64,000 nucleotides of DNA from Nocardia asteroides (GTDB lineage Bacteria > Actinomycetota > Actinomycetes > Mycobacteriales > Mycobacteriaceae). The notes beneath the pieces are model-generated. The model made no database searches, was not told the origin of the DNA, and worked only from the letters and a program-made list of their open reading frames with translations. Where the stretch lies: assembly GCF_021183625.1 (NCBI RefSeq), contig NZ_CP089214.1, positions 5,394,001 through 5,458,000 of the forward strand, written 5' to 3'. A program made the position numbers and the translations under genes. This document shows, one piece after another, positions 1-8,652 of the stretch. Each line of letters begins with the position of its first letter. The first letter of the stretch is position 1.

Positions 1-2
1 AC

Positions 3-1205
3 GACCTGCCCGGCGGTACCTCGGCCAGCGCCTGGCTGGCCTGGGCGCTCGCCGCGGGCGGGCTGGTGGTGGCGCTGACCGCCCCGGTCAGCGGGCAGTA
101 CTTCGACGCGGCGGCCGGCCGCAAGCGCGCGCTCGGGGTGCTCACCGGCCTCACCGTCGCCTGCATGACCGGCATGTTCTTCGTGCACGACGACCACGGC
201 GACCTCTGGCTCGGGCTGGTGCTGCTCGCCTTCGGCGCCGCCTTCTTCGAGCTGGCGAACGTGCCCTACAACGCCATGCTGCGCCAGGTCTCGACGCCGC
301 GGACCATCGGCCGGGTCTCCGGCTTCGGCTGGGCCATGGGGTACTTCGGCGGGATCTTCCTGCTGCTGATCTGCTACTTCGGCTTCATCGCCGGGGACGG
401 CGACAGCCGCGGGCTGCTCGGCGTCCCCACCGACGACGGGCTGAACATCCGCCTGGTGGCGATGCTGGCCGCGGTCTGGTTCGCGGCCTTCGCGCTGCCG
501 GTGCTCTTCGCGGTCCCCGAGCTGCCGCGCACCGACGCCGACCCGGGCGCCGCCGACGCCGGGCTGCTCGGCTCGTACCGGGTGCTCTGGCGCGACCTGC
601 GCGAGCTCTGGCGCGTCGACCGCCGCACCGTGCAGTTCCTGCTGGCCAGCGCGGTCTTCCGGGACGGGCTGGCCGGGGTCTTCACCTTCGGCGCGGTGCT
701 CGCGGTGAACGTCTACGGCATCGCCGACTCCGATGTGCTGCTCTTCGGCGTCGCCGCGAACGTGATCGCCGCGATCGGCGCGGTGGCCGCCGGTCGCTTC
801 GACGACACCATCGGGCCGAAGCCGGTGATCGTGGTCTCGCTGGCGGGCATGGTGATCTGCGGGATCGGGCTGCTGCTGGTGTCCGGGCCGGTGCTGTTCT
901 GGGTGTTCGGGCTGCTGCTCACCGCGTTCGTCGGGCCCGCGCAGGCGGCGGCGCGCTCGTTCCTGGCCCGGCTCGCCCCGCCCGGCCGGGAGGGGCAGCT
1001 GTTCGGGCTCTACACCACCACCGGGCGCGCGGTGTCGTTCCTCGCGCCCGGGCTGTTCGGGCTCTTCGTCTGGATCTTCGACGCCGACCGCGCCGGCATC
1101 GTCGGGCTGGTGCTCGTGCTCGCGGCGGGGCTGCTCGTCCTGCTCCCGGTGCGCAGCCCGGACCGGGCCGAGGTGGCGGAGCCGCCCGGCGCGAAGGAGT
1201 ACTGA
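3..1205 (+). CDS. MFS transporter, UMF1/Atg22-like (5' partial)
   Basis: An open frame enters from the left edge and ends at TGA 1203-1205, so the N-terminus is missing. The roughly 400 visible residues are rich in hydrophobic helices (about nine or ten). They carry an MFS-like loop (PRTIGRVSGFGWAMGYFGG) and a second half opening near FLLASAVFRDGL, a pattern I associate with the UMF1 / vacuole effluxer Atg22-like branch. The substrate cannot be told. It converges on the TetR gene with only four bases between stops. The family call is good; the function is generic. Confidence 0.8.
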   Translation, partial: DLPGGTSASAWLAWALAAGGLVVALTAPVSGQYFDAAAGRKRALGVLTGLTVACMTGMFFVHDDHGDLWLGLVLLAFGAAFFELANVPYNAMLRQVSTPRTIGRVSGFGWAMGYFGGIFLLLICYFGFIAGDGDSRGLLGVPTDDGLNIRLVAMLAAVWFAAFALPVLFAVPELPRTDADPGAADAGLLGSYRVLWRDLRELWRVDRRTVQFLLASAVFRDGLAGVFTFGAVLAVNVYGIADSDVLLFGVAANVIAAIGAVAAGRFDDTIGPKPVIVVSLAGMVICGIGLLLVSGPVLFWVFGLLLTAFVGPAQAAARSFLARLAPPGREGQLFGLYTTTGRAVSFLAPGLFGLFVWIFDADRAGIVGLVLVLAAGLLVLLPVRSPDRAEVAEPPGAKEY

Positions 1206-1209
1206 GCGC

Positions 1210-1851
1210 TCAGCCCCGCGGCGGTTTCCAGGAGCCCATGCCGACGCCGATCAGCGTGACCTTGCGCACAGTCAGCTCCACGATCGCGGACTCCTCGCGC
1301 TCCGGCACCGAGACGAACGCGGCGATTCCGTCCGAGACCGTTGCCACGAGCAGCTCCGCCGCGATCTCCAGATCGTCCGAGCTCCAGGTGTCCAGCGTCG
1401 GCACCCGGGAGAGGTCGGTGACGAGCTCGCGCACGATCAGCTGGATCTCCAGCGCGATCGCGCCGCGGATCACCGCCGAGCCACCGTGCCGCTCGCGCGC
1501 GAAGAAGCCGAACAGCTCCCGCTTTGCGCGCACCTGATCGAAGACGAAGCGCACGATCTCCGAAAGCTGCGTCCCGGAATTCCGCCTGACCTCGCGCAAC
1601 GCCAGCCGTAGCGCCTTCACCCCGTCGTCGACCAGGGCCCGGCCCAGATCGTCGAGGGAGGGGAAGTGGCGGTAGAAGGCGGTCGGTACGATTCCCGCCG
1701 ACCGGGCGATCTCGCGCAGGCTGAGGGCGGCGAAACCCCGCTCGGCGGCGAGCGTGAGCGTGCCGTCGAGCAGTGCCTGCCGCGTGCGCTCCTTGCGCTC
1801 GCCCCGGGTGGCCGCCTGCTCAGTCACATCGCTGAGCATACATGCGTTCAC
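1210..1851 (-). CDS. TetR/AcrR family regulator, likely of the divergent desaturase operon
   Basis: A 213-residue protein with an N-terminal TetR helix-turn-helix (about residues 20-65; ALSLREIARSAGIV followed by FYRHFPS) and a helical C-terminal ligand domain. GTG 1851 is preferred because a GAGGAA ribosome site lies six bases upstream; GTG 1854 and ATG 1839 are alternatives. It diverges from the ferredoxin reductase/desaturase pair, and the shared 155-bp gap holds two palindromes. By analogy with FabR/MadR-type regulators it probably represses acyl desaturation in response to acyl-CoA. That role is inference. Confidence 0.85.
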   Translation of the reverse strand: MNACMLSDVTEQAATRGERKERTRQALLDGTLTLAAERGFAALSLREIARSAGIVPTAFYRHFPSLDDLGRALVDDGVKALRLALREVRRNSGTQLSEIVRFVFDQVRAKRELFGFFARERHGGSAVIRGAIALEIQLIVRELVTDLSRVPTLDTWSSDDLEIAAELLVATVSDGIAAFVSVPEREESAIVELTVRKVTLIGVGMGSWKPPRG

Positions 1852-1882
1852 CACGACTTCCTCGCGTCATTGTTGCTGCCGT

Positions 1883-1892
1883 CACACGTGTG
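1883..1892. promoter_or_regulatory. Palindrome CACACGTGTG, candidate TetR operator
   Basis: A perfect 10-bp palindrome midway between the TetR gene and the desaturase operon, just upstream of a TTGACA hexamer. The placement suits a TetR operator acting on both promoters. Confidence 0.4.
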
Positions 1893-1897
1893 CGCGG

Positions 1898-1938
1898 TTG
1901 ACACCGCCCTGTCCCTATCCGTCACACTAGGTGAGTGT
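1898..1938 (+). promoter_or_regulatory. Desaturase operon promoter with overlapping dyad
   Basis: TTGACA (1898-1903) is followed 19 bases later by CACACT (1923-1928), a plausible -10. The perfect dyad ACACT-N5-AGTGT (1924-1938) sits over that -10 and the expected start of transcription, where a repressor would block RNA polymerase. Spacing is slightly long, so the -10 is tentative. Confidence 0.4.
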
Positions 1939-2006
1939 ACAGGCGTGCACTGAAATTTACGGGGCATGCCTATCGGCGACAGTCATCGACGGTATGGAGC
2001 AGCGAC

Positions 2007-3071
2007 ATGGTGGATCTCGTCAACCTTGTGCAGACCCTCACCTCCCCGCACCCGGTCGACCGGTACCTGGAGCTGGTGCGCCCGACCCTCACCATCGGGC
2101 GCATGCGCGCCGAGGTGCAGCGGGTGAACCGCTCCGCCCCCGGCTCGGTGACGCTCACCCTGCGGCCGACCAAGCAGTGGCGGGGCCATGTCGCCGGCCA
2201 GTACGTCACGCTCGGCGTCGTCGTCGACGGGGTGCGGCACACCCGCTGCTACTCGCCGGTGAATGCCGAGCTCGGCCGCGAGCGCAGGCTGGAGATCACC
2301 GTCAAGGCGCACTCCGGCGGCATCGTCTCCGAGTACCTGTACCAGCACGCGGCGCCGGGGCTGGTGGTCGATCTGGAGCCCGCCGCTGGCACCTTCGCGC
2401 TGCCCGAGCCGCGCCCGGAGCGGGTGCTGCTGGTCAGCGGCGGCAGCGGGATCACCCCGGTGCTCTCCATGCTGCGCACGCTGGCGGAGGAGGATCACCG
2501 CGGCGATGTCCTCTTCCTGCACTTCGCCAAGGCCGAGGTCTTCGTCCCGCACCGGGACGAGCTGGCGCGCATCGCCGCCGAGCACCCGAACCTGCGGGTA
2601 GAGTTCCGCTATCCGGACCGGCGCACGGGCACCGGCTACTTCGACCGGGCCGAGCTCGAACGGCTCGCCCCCTGGTACCGCGAGGCGGAGACCTTCGTCT
2701 GCGGGCCGGCCAAGCTGATGGACGGGGTGCGCGAGGTCTTCGAGGCCGAAGGGCTCGGCACCCGGGTGCACAGCGAGGAGTTCACCCTCTCGCCGGCCCC
2801 GGTCAGCACCGAGGACGTGCACGGCGCCACCACCTTCTCGGCCAGCGACGTCCGCTCCGACAACACCGGCGAGAGCCTGCTCGAGCAGGCCGAAGCCGCC
2901 GGGCTCACCCCCGAGTTCGGCTGCCGCATGGGGATCTGCTTCTCCTGCACGGCGGTCAAGCGCACCGGCTGCACCCGCAACCTGCGCACCGGGGAGACCG
3001 ACAGCGATCCCGACCAGCCGATCCAGCTGTGCATCAGCGCCGCCGTCGGCGACGTCGACATCGAGATCTGA
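2007..3071 (+). CDS. Ferredoxin reductase with C-terminal 2Fe-2S domain, desaturase partner
   Basis: A 354-residue flavoprotein reductase. An FAD-binding RCYS motif lies at residues 80-83, an NAD(P)-binding stretch (LLVSGGSGITPVLSML) lies mid-protein, and FVCGPAK precedes a plant-type ferredoxin domain with C306, C311, C314 and C342. ATG 2007 is chosen because GGAG lies seven bases upstream; an in-frame GTG at 1935 lacks a ribosome site. It most resembles M. tuberculosis Rv3230c, which passes electrons from NADPH to the desaturase DesA3. The desaturase starts ten bases downstream, so the two form one operon. Confidence 0.92.
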   Translation: MVDLVNLVQTLTSPHPVDRYLELVRPTLTIGRMRAEVQRVNRSAPGSVTLTLRPTKQWRGHVAGQYVTLGVVVDGVRHTRCYSPVNAELGRERRLEITVKAHSGGIVSEYLYQHAAPGLVVDLEPAAGTFALPEPRPERVLLVSGGSGITPVLSMLRTLAEEDHRGDVLFLHFAKAEVFVPHRDELARIAAEHPNLRVEFRYPDRRTGTGYFDRAELERLAPWYREAETFVCGPAKLMDGVREVFEAEGLGTRVHSEEFTLSPAPVSTEDVHGATTFSASDVRSDNTGESLLEQAEAAGLTPEFGCRMGICFSCTAVKRTGCTRNLRTGETDSDPDQPIQLCISAAVGDVDIEI

Positions 3072-3081
3072 AGGAGTCAGC

Positions 3082-4230
3082 ATGACCATCCTCACCGAGA
3101 CCAAAGACGGCCCGCTCGTCCTCAGCCCCGAGAACATCGAGGAGATCGGTCGCGCCCTCGACGAGCTGCGCGACCGCGTCGTCGCCGACCTGGGCGAGCG
3201 CGACCGCGAGTACCTCTACAAGGTGATCAAGGCCCAGCGCGGCTTCGAGGTGGCGGGCCGCGGGCTGATGTACCTCGGCTTCCTCCCGCCGTTCTGGCTG
3301 GCCGCGGTGGCCTCGCTCTCCGTGTCGAAGATTCTCGACAACATGGAGATCGGCCACAACGTCATGCACGGCCAGTACGACTGGATGCGCGAGCCGGACA
3401 TCAACTCCCGCGAGTTCGAGTGGGACAACGTCTGCCCCGCCGACCAGTGGCGGCACTCGCACAACTACATGCACCACACCTTCACCAATATCCACGGCAT
3501 GGACCGGGATATCGGCTACGGCGTCCTGCGGATGGACGAGGGCCAGAAGTGGAACCCGTACTACCTGGGCAACCCGCTCTACGCCTTCCTGCTCATGGTG
3601 CTGTTCGAGTGGGGCGTCATGATGCACGACGCCGAGGCGGAGAACATCGTGCAGGGCAAGCGGAAGTGGTCCGACCTCAAGCCGCTGCTCAAGGGCTGGT
3701 GGAAGAAGGCCGGGCGGCAGACGCTCAAGGACTACGTGGTCTTCCCGGCGCTCACCGGCCCGCTGTTCCTCAGCACGCTGGCGGGCAACGCCACCGCGAA
3801 CCTGGTCCGGAACGTGTGGGCGTTCTCGATCATCTTCTGCGGCCACTTCCCGACCGGCGTACAGACGTTCACGCAGGACGAGACGATGGACGAGACCCGG
3901 GGCGAGTGGTACATCCGGCAGATGCTGGGCTCCGCGAACATCGAGGGAAGCAAGCTCTTCCACATCATGTCCGGCAACCTCTCGCACCAGATCGAGCACC
4001 ACCTCTTCCCCGACCTGCCCGCCAGCCGGTACCCGGAGATGGCGCCCGAGGTGCGGGCGCTCTGCGAGAAGTTCGGGCTGCCCTACAACACCGGGCCGTT
4101 CAGCAAGCAGATCGGCTCGGTCTGGGCCAAGATCTTCAAACTCGCGCTGCCCGACAGCTTCACGGAGGGCGATCCCACCCCCGGTGTTATCGTCATGCGA
4201 AAGCGAGAGGCGACCGAAGCGGGCGTGTGA
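3082..4230 (+). CDS. desA3: Membrane fatty-acid (acyl-CoA) desaturase, DesA3-like
   Basis: A 382-residue di-iron membrane desaturase. Three histidine boxes are visible: HNVMH near residue 93, HSHNYMHH near 125 and QIEHH near 303, with hydrophobic segments between. It introduces a double bond, typically delta-9, into long-chain acyl-CoA at the membrane, with electrons from the reductase encoded just upstream. The architecture and operon match Rv3229c/Rv3230c. An AAGGAG ribosome site precedes the ATG. Its stop shares TGATG with the next start, so the next protein is translationally coupled. Confidence 0.93.
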   Translation: MTILTETKDGPLVLSPENIEEIGRALDELRDRVVADLGERDREYLYKVIKAQRGFEVAGRGLMYLGFLPPFWLAAVASLSVSKILDNMEIGHNVMHGQYDWMREPDINSREFEWDNVCPADQWRHSHNYMHHTFTNIHGMDRDIGYGVLRMDEGQKWNPYYLGNPLYAFLLMVLFEWGVMMHDAEAENIVQGKRKWSDLKPLLKGWWKKAGRQTLKDYVVFPALTGPLFLSTLAGNATANLVRNVWAFSIIFCGHFPTGVQTFTQDETMDETRGEWYIRQMLGSANIEGSKLFHIMSGNLSHQIEHHLFPDLPASRYPEMAPEVRALCEKFGLPYNTGPFSKQIGSVWAKIFKLALPDSFTEGDPTPGVIVMRKREATEAGV

Positions 4231-4544
4231 TGATCGGGAAATTCGAGAGCAACAAGGATCTCATCCAGGAACTGACCGTGTCGGGGGCGAAGCGGGTCGG
4301 CAATATCGCCTCGATCATCACCGGCACGGTCGGCGCGGTCACCCGCGAGATCGGCGACTGGATGACCGACGCCATCGAGATGCGCGAGGCGGCCGCCGCC
4401 GCCAAGCGCGACGCCGAGGCGCAGCGCGCGGAGGAGGCGGCCGACGTGGCGCCGCAGCCCGCGGCCGCCGCGCCCGTGCCGAAGCCGGAGAGCTCGATCC
4501 TCGATGCCGAGGTGGTCGACCACCCCGGTGACGGGGTCCGCTGA
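4230..4544 (+). CDS. Small protein coupled to the desaturase, function unknown
   Basis: A 104-residue protein whose ATG overlaps the desaturase TGA by one base. Residues 1-50 are helical with a mildly hydrophobic stretch (VGNIASIITGTVGAV); residues 51-85 are Ala/Glu/Arg-rich, likely coiled coil, then an Ala/Pro linker and an acidic tail. I do not recognise the family. Coupling suggests a membrane-associated accessory of the desaturase complex, but that is inferred from position alone. Confidence 0.75.
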   Translation: MIGKFESNKDLIQELTVSGAKRVGNIASIITGTVGAVTREIGDWMTDAIEMREAAAAAKRDAEAQRAEEAADVAPQPAAAAPVPKPESSILDAEVVDHPGDGVR

Positions 4545-4563
4545 CTCCCGGCATCCCCGGAAT

Positions 4564-4592
4564 GCCCCGGCCGTGTACTCGGCCGGGGCCTT
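4564..4592 (+). terminator. Terminator of the desaturase operon
   Basis: A perfect 10-bp GC-rich stem (4564-4573 with 4580-4589) with a 6-base loop TGTACT, followed by CTTCCT. It lies 20 bases after the operon's last stop. Confidence 0.75.
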
Positions 4593-4649
4593 CCTGTCTC
4601 CGGGCCCGTCACCGAAATCGCGAGACCGCCGCCGCGGCGAGCTATCAGC

Positions 4650-4655
4650 TAATCT
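4650..4655 (+). promoter_or_regulatory. -10 box TAATCT of a leaderless gene
   Basis: TAATCT is followed by exactly seven bases and then GTG 4663, so the transcript should begin at the start codon. No ribosome site is present. Confidence 0.5.
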
Positions 4656-4662
4656 TCGGATC

Positions 4663-4968
4663 GTGCCCGCGTACGTCTCCTCCCCGGAACTCACCTTCGG
4701 GTTCCTGTTCGCGCTGGAGGATCCGGAGCGGATCGCCGACGTGGTGCGCGACCTGGTGGTCGGCAAGACCGTCTCGGTCTTCCGGCTGGCCCGGCTCTCC
4801 GACGACGACGCGCTGCCCGAGCGATTCGTGGTGAACTGGGCCGCGATCCCGCAGATCAACGTCACCACGAAGGCGCCGGAGCCGGATCAGCTCCGGGCCG
4901 ACGGCATCCTGCTGGTGAACGCCTTCCTCGGGGAGAACGGCGAGGTCAGCCTCTACTCCGCGCACTGA
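4663..4968 (+). CDS. Conserved-looking hypothetical protein
   Basis: A 101-residue soluble alpha/beta-looking protein starting VPAYVSSPELTFGFLF. GTG 4663 is chosen because TAATCT lies seven bases upstream and because everything before it falls in the terminator region. I recognise no domain and no signal peptide. It stands alone between the desaturase operon and the EctB-like gene. Confidence 0.6.
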   Translation: MPAYVSSPELTFGFLFALEDPERIADVVRDLVVGKTVSVFRLARLSDDDALPERFVVNWAAIPQINVTTKAPEPDQLRADGILLVNAFLGENGEVSLYSAH

Positions 4969-5075
4969 CCATCCGGTTTTGCGCAAAAACCGTGCAGAAC
5001 CCGGTTGCGCAGTGTTAGAAACGCATGCGCTTCAGAAAGCTCGGAGCATCGTCGCTCACCGATCGGGGACCGCCC

Positions 5076-6323
5076 ATGACCGCCTCTGTTTTCGAGACCG
5101 TCGAGTCGAACGTGCGCGGCTACTGCCGGGTCTGGCCGACGGTCTTCGCCACCGCGAGCGGCAGTTGGCTGCGCGACGAAGCCGGCCGGGAGTACCTGGA
5201 CTTCTTCGCCGGAGCGGGCGCGCTCAACTACGGCCACAGCAACCCGGTCTTCAAGCAGGCGCTGGTCGACTACATCCTGAACGACGGCATCATCCACAGC
5301 CTCGACATGGCGACCATCGCCAAGCGCGACCTGCTGGAGACCCTGCGCGACCTGGTCTTCGTGCCGCGCGGGCTGGACTACAAGGTGCAGTTCCCCGGCC
5401 CGACCGGCGCCAACGCGGTGGAGGCCGCGCTCAAGCTCGCGCGCAAGATCACCGGCAGGCAGACCGTGCTGAATTTCACCAATGCCTTCCACGGCATGTC
5501 GCTCGGCGCGCTCTCGGTCACCGGCAACGCCGCCAAGCGCGCGGCCGCTGGCGTCCCGCTGCCGTACACCAACCCCATGCCCTACGACGGCTTCCTCGGC
5601 GGCGAGGACGAGCTGCGCTGGATGCGCCGCGCGCTCGACGACACCTCCTCCGGCCTGGACAAGCCCGCCGCGGTGATCGTGGAGACGGTGCAGGGCGAGG
5701 GCGGCATCAACCTCGCCCGGGTCGAGTGGCTGCGCGAGCTCGCCGAGCTCTGCGCCGCCCGCTCCATCCTGCTCATCGTGGACGACGTGCAGATGGGCTG
5801 CGGCCGCACCGGCCCGTTCTTCTCCTTCGAGATCGCGGGCATCACCCCCGACATCGTCGCCATGTCCAAGTCCATCGGCGGCTACGGCCTGCCCATGGCG
5901 CTGGTGCTGTTCAAGGCCGAACACGACCAGTGGACCCCCGGCGAGCACAACGGCACCTTCCGGGGCAACAACCCGGCCTTCGTCACCGCGCGGGTCGCGC
6001 TGGAGCAGTACTGGTCCGACGACGTCCTGGAGCGCGCGGTGCTGGCCAAGGGGGAGCGGCTGGCCGCCGGGCTCGGCGAGATCGCCGCGGGCTACCCGGG
6101 GACGACCACCCGCGGCCGCGGCCTCATCCACGGCCTGGTCTTCGCCGACCCCTCGCACGCGGGCAAGGTCTCGCAGGCCGCCTTCGAGCTGGGTTTGCTG
6201 GTGGAGACCTCCGGCTCGACCAACCAGGTCGTCAAACTCATGCCGCCGCTGACGCTGAGCGAGGACGAGCTGGACCACGGGCTCGGGCTGATCGGCACCG
6301 CGGTGGCGGCGGTCTGCGGCTGA
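5076..6323 (+). CDS. ectB: Diaminobutyrate-2-oxoglutarate aminotransferase, EctB-like
   Basis: A 415-residue class-III PLP aminotransferase. The lysine that binds PLP is K265 in AMSKSIGG, preceded by the FEIAGITPDIV stretch typical of EctB; PGPTGANAVEAALK and DDVQMGCGRTG fit the family. EctB makes L-2,4-diaminobutyrate from aspartate semialdehyde, the first step to ectoine and a precursor of some siderophores and peptides. ATG 5076 gives the usual family length. Neither ectA nor ectC is adjacent: the neighbours are an unknown small gene and tRNA-Arg. It may therefore serve another diaminobutyrate-using pathway, or act on a related omega-amine. Confidence 0.85.
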   Translation: MTASVFETVESNVRGYCRVWPTVFATASGSWLRDEAGREYLDFFAGAGALNYGHSNPVFKQALVDYILNDGIIHSLDMATIAKRDLLETLRDLVFVPRGLDYKVQFPGPTGANAVEAALKLARKITGRQTVLNFTNAFHGMSLGALSVTGNAAKRAAAGVPLPYTNPMPYDGFLGGEDELRWMRRALDDTSSGLDKPAAVIVETVQGEGGINLARVEWLRELAELCAARSILLIVDDVQMGCGRTGPFFSFEIAGITPDIVAMSKSIGGYGLPMALVLFKAEHDQWTPGEHNGTFRGNNPAFVTARVALEQYWSDDVLERAVLAKGERLAAGLGEIAAGYPGTTTRGRGLIHGLVFADPSHAGKVSQAAFELGLLVETSGSTNQVVKLMPPLTLSEDELDHGLGLIGTAVAAVCG

Positions 6324-6401
6324 GATTGCCGGTTTGCCCGCGATACGCGGCGGGTACATTTCCGGGGACATGCGCGTGCGCCGCCCATGGAAAGTGGTGT
6401 G

Positions 6402-6475
6402 CGCCCCCGGCAGGAATCGAACCTGCGACCTAGGGATTAGAAGGCCCTTGCTCTATCCAACTGAGCTACGGAGGC
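6402..6475 (-). tRNA. tRNA-Arg (anticodon TCT)
   Basis: A complete cloverleaf on the minus strand: acceptor GCCTCCG pairs with CGGGGGC (one G-T wobble), the D-arm is TAGCTCAGTTGGATAGAGC, the anticodon loop CTTCTAA gives TCT, and the T-arm is GCAGGTTCGATTCCTGC. The closing pair of the anticodon stem is a C-T mismatch. CCA is not encoded. Confidence 0.93.
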
Positions 6476-6524
6476 AGTCGCATCCACGGTGGCCGGTGGC
6501 ATCCCCGCGTGCACCGGCACGGCG

Positions 6525-6530
6525 AGTATA
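6525..6530 (-). promoter_or_regulatory. -10 box TATACT for tRNA-Arg
   Basis: A near-consensus TATACT on the minus strand about 50 bases upstream of the tRNA 5' end. The -35 position is weak. Confidence 0.45.
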
Positions 6531-6587
6531 GCGACCCGGCGCGCCGGAGACCCGGCAGCCGTCCGTCACGGAGTTTCCCGCTCGCAC

Positions 6588-6593
6588 TACGCT
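6588..6593 (+). promoter_or_regulatory. -10 box TACGCT of a leaderless gene
   Basis: TACGCT, seven bases, then ATG 6601; no ribosome site. Confidence 0.5.
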
Positions 6594-6600
6594 GGGTCGT

Positions 6601-8652
6601 ATGTCCGCCCCGCACGAATCCGCTCCGGTGAGCGATGTTCCCGCGGACGCTCCGGCGCCGGTCGCGGGGCCCTTCACCTTTCCGGTCCTGCTCGCCGTCG
6701 CCGGTGCCGTCGGCGCGGTGGTCGCCGCGCTCGTCGTCGGGCTCTCGGCGGCCGAGGCGCTGACCCTGCTCGGGATCCCCGATCCGGGGCCGCTGACCAC
6801 CTACGGCCTGCCCGCGGTCCGGGCGCTCGCCGATCTGGCGGCGGCGCTCACCGTCGGCTCGCTGCTCTTCGCGGCCTTCCTGGTGCCGCCGCAGCGGGAC
6901 GGCCTGCTCGACGTGGCCGGGTACCGCGCGGTCCGCCGCGCCTCCGACGCCGCGCTGGTCTGGGCCTGCTGCGCCGCGCTGCTCGTCCCGCTCACCGCCT
7001 CGGACACCACGGGGCGGCCGGTGCGCGATGTCTGGCAGCCCGCCGAGCTGTGGCGCGCCGTCGGGCAGATCGAGCTGGCCGGGGCCTGGCGAACCACGGT
7101 GCTCTGCGCGCTGCTCGTCGCGGTCGGCGCCCGGCTGGCGCTGCGCTGGGGCTGGACCCCGCTGCTGCTGCTCGGCGCGGTGATCGCCATGATGCCGCTG
7201 GCGCTGACCGGGCACTCCTCGTCCGGCGGGGCGCACGACGTCGCCACCAACTCGCTCATCCTGCACCTGATCTCGGCCGCCGTCTGGGCGGGCGGGCTGG
7301 CCGCGGTGCTGGCGCACGCGCTGCGCGACGGCGCGCACACCGCGCTCGCCGCGCGCCGGTTCTCCGCCGTCGCGGCGGTGGCCTTCGCCGTGATCGCGGC
7401 GAGCGGGGTGATCAACGCCTGGGTCCGGATTCCGCCCGGCGACCTGTTCGACACGACCTACGGCCGGTTGGTGCTGGCCAAGGCGGCCGCGCTGATCGTG
7501 CTCGGGGTCTTCGGGTACCTGCAGCGGCGGGCCGCGCTGCCCGCGCTGGCGGCCGATCCCGGCGACCGCGGGGCGCTGCTGCGCTTCGCCGGGGTGGAGG
7601 TGCTGCTGCTGGCGGCGACCTTCGGGCTGGCCGCCGGGCTCGGCCGGACCCCGCCGCCCGCCCCGACCGCCGTTCCCTCGCCGACCGAGGTCGAGCTCGG
7701 CTACGACCTGGCCGGGCCGCCGACCTTCGCCCGGCTCGCCTTCGACTGGCGCTTCGACCTGCTCTTCGGCACCGCCGCGGTGGTGCTGGCGGTGCTCTAC
7801 CTGCTCGGCGTCCGACGGCTGCGGGCGCGCGGCGACCGCTGGCCGGTGGGGCGCACCATCGCCTGGCTCTCCGGCTGCCTGGTGCTGCTCGTCGCGACCT
7901 CGTCCGGGGTCGGGCGGTACTCGCCCGCCGTGTTCAGCGTGCACATGGGCGCGCACATGGCGCTCTCCATGCTGACCCCGATCCTGCTCGCGCTCGGCGG
8001 CGCGGTGACGCTGGCGCTGCGCGCCCTGCCGCCGGCGGGCCGGGAGAACCCGCCGGGGCCGCGGGAGTGGCTGCTGGCCGCGGTGCACAGCCCGGTGTCC
8101 AAGTTCCTGACCCACCCGATCGTCGCCTCGGTGATCTTCGTCGGCGGCTTCTACGCGCTGTACCTGGGCGGCATCTTCGACGCGTACGCCGATTCGCACG
8201 CCGCGCACGTCCTGATGAACCTGCACTTCCTGCTCAGCGGCTACCTCTTCTACTGGGTGGTGATCGGGATCGACCCCAAGCCGCGCCGGGTGGAGCCGCT
8301 CACCAAGCTCGCCATGGTGTTCGGCTCGCTGCCGTTCCACGCCTTCTTCGGCATCGCGCTGATGAGCATGACCACCGTCATGGGCGCCTGGTTCTACCGC
8401 AGCCTCGGCATCGACTGGAACGCCGACCTGCTCGGCGACCAGCGCACCGGCGGCAGCCTGGCCTGGGCCAGCGGCGAGGTCCCGCTGGTGGTGGTGATGC
8501 TGGCGCTGCTCATCCAGTGGTCGCGCGGCGACGAACGGCTGGCCCAGCGCACCGACCGCGCCGCCGACCGCGATCACGACGCCGAGCTGGCCGCGTACAA
8601 CGCCATGTACGCCGAGCTGGCGCGCCGCGACCGTGGGCCGCGCGGTGACTGA
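6601..8652 (+). CDS. CopD / cytochrome oxidase assembly CtaG-like membrane protein
   Basis: A 683-residue polytopic membrane protein with two halves. The first (to about residue 330) has CopD-like helices with GHSSSGGAHDV; the second matches the caa3_CtaG family with many helices and histidine/methionine-rich segments (FSVHMGAHMALSML, NLHFLLSGYLFYW). This two-domain form matches M. tuberculosis Rv0102. Expected role: copper handling or copper delivery to cytochrome oxidase in the membrane. It appears leaderless and overlaps the next gene by eight bases. Confidence 0.85.
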   Translation: MSAPHESAPVSDVPADAPAPVAGPFTFPVLLAVAGAVGAVVAALVVGLSAAEALTLLGIPDPGPLTTYGLPAVRALADLAAALTVGSLLFAAFLVPPQRDGLLDVAGYRAVRRASDAALVWACCAALLVPLTASDTTGRPVRDVWQPAELWRAVGQIELAGAWRTTVLCALLVAVGARLALRWGWTPLLLLGAVIAMMPLALTGHSSSGGAHDVATNSLILHLISAAVWAGGLAAVLAHALRDGAHTALAARRFSAVAAVAFAVIAASGVINAWVRIPPGDLFDTTYGRLVLAKAAALIVLGVFGYLQRRAALPALAADPGDRGALLRFAGVEVLLLAATFGLAAGLGRTPPPAPTAVPSPTEVELGYDLAGPPTFARLAFDWRFDLLFGTAAVVLAVLYLLGVRRLRARGDRWPVGRTIAWLSGCLVLLVATSSGVGRYSPAVFSVHMGAHMALSMLTPILLALGGAVTLALRALPPAGRENPPGPREWLLAAVHSPVSKFLTHPIVASVIFVGGFYALYLGGIFDAYADSHAAHVLMNLHFLLSGYLFYWVVIGIDPKPRRVEPLTKLAMVFGSLPFHAFFGIALMSMTTVMGAWFYRSLGIDWNADLLGDQRTGGSLAWASGEVPLVVVMLALLIQWSRGDERLAQRTDRAADRDHDAELAAYNAMYAELARRDRGPRGD

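Noticed and set aside
1935..2006. Upstream GTG start for the ferredoxin reductase adding 24 residues
   Set aside because: It lacks a ribosome site, falls at the predicted transcription start, and the family length fits ATG 2007.
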